Assembly: GCA_002477475.1 (NCBI GenBank)
Contig: DLPX01000064.1
Span: forward strand, 1-14,303
DNA: 14,303 bases
Direction of reading: 5' to 3'
Source of the DNA: Proteobacteria bacterium UBA7447
GTDB lineage: Bacteria > Pseudomonadota > Gammaproteobacteria > Arenicellales > UBA868
Shown here: positions 14,290 through 14,303 of the stretch, in pieces
Position numbering within the stretch: the stretch's first letter is position 1
Layout of the letters: every line of letters begins with the position of its first letter
Notes under the pieces: generated by a model
Databases searched by the model: none
What the model saw: only the letters and a program-made list of their open reading frames with translations
Told to the model about the DNA's origin: nothing
Position numbers and translations under genes: made by a program

Positions 14290-14303
14290 GCTGGGCTAAA
14301 ATA

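Overview
The window looks like a chromosomal segment of a gammaproteobacterium. The best evidence is the xseB-ispA-dxs gene order at the right end, a 630-residue ParE without the long GyrB-type insertion, and the moderate GC content. I cannot name the genus. Nothing in the window is a transposase, integrase, phage gene, tRNA, rRNA or CRISPR array.

Left edge (1-1400). A gene on the minus strand starts at 38 behind a GGAGG ribosome binding site and runs off the left edge; only 12 codons are visible. Divergent from it is a small GNAT acetyltransferase (98-559), followed by moeB (642-1400), the E1-like adenylating enzyme that activates the MoaD sulfur carrier.

Tungsten aldehyde oxidoreductase block (1425-6917, minus strand). 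In transcription order it encodes a 16-cysteine polyferredoxin (aorA), the W/Mo-bis-pyranopterin aldehyde:ferredoxin oxidoreductase catalytic subunit (aorB), an FAD/NAD(P) oxidoreductase (aorC), a MoaD-type sulfur carrier, an unrecognised 94-residue protein, and the radical SAM enzyme MoaA. With the convergent moeB this puts the enzyme beside part of its own pterin-cofactor pathway. The three enzyme subunits match the AorABC type described from Aromatoleum, in which polyferredoxin AorA links many AorB protomers to one FAD subunit that exchanges electrons with NAD. A strong stem-loop lies exactly between aorB and aorC. A 182-nt spacer with a 34-nt homopurine tract separates aorA from aorB.

Middle (6918-9081). 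A 336-bp non-coding divergent region holds the presumed aor promoter and short repeats. It is followed on the plus strand by a YbhN/UPF0104-type flippase-like membrane protein with a sizeable loop between its first two membrane segments, and then a second GNAT acetyltransferase.

Right end (9110-14289). parE (topoisomerase IV subunit B, minus strand) is divergent from xseB-ispA-dxs (exonuclease VII small subunit, farnesyl diphosphate synthase, DXP synthase), the usual gammaproteobacterial housekeeping cluster.

The most interesting parts are the aor operon architecture and the unknown 94-residue gene inside it. The rest is ordinary chromosome.
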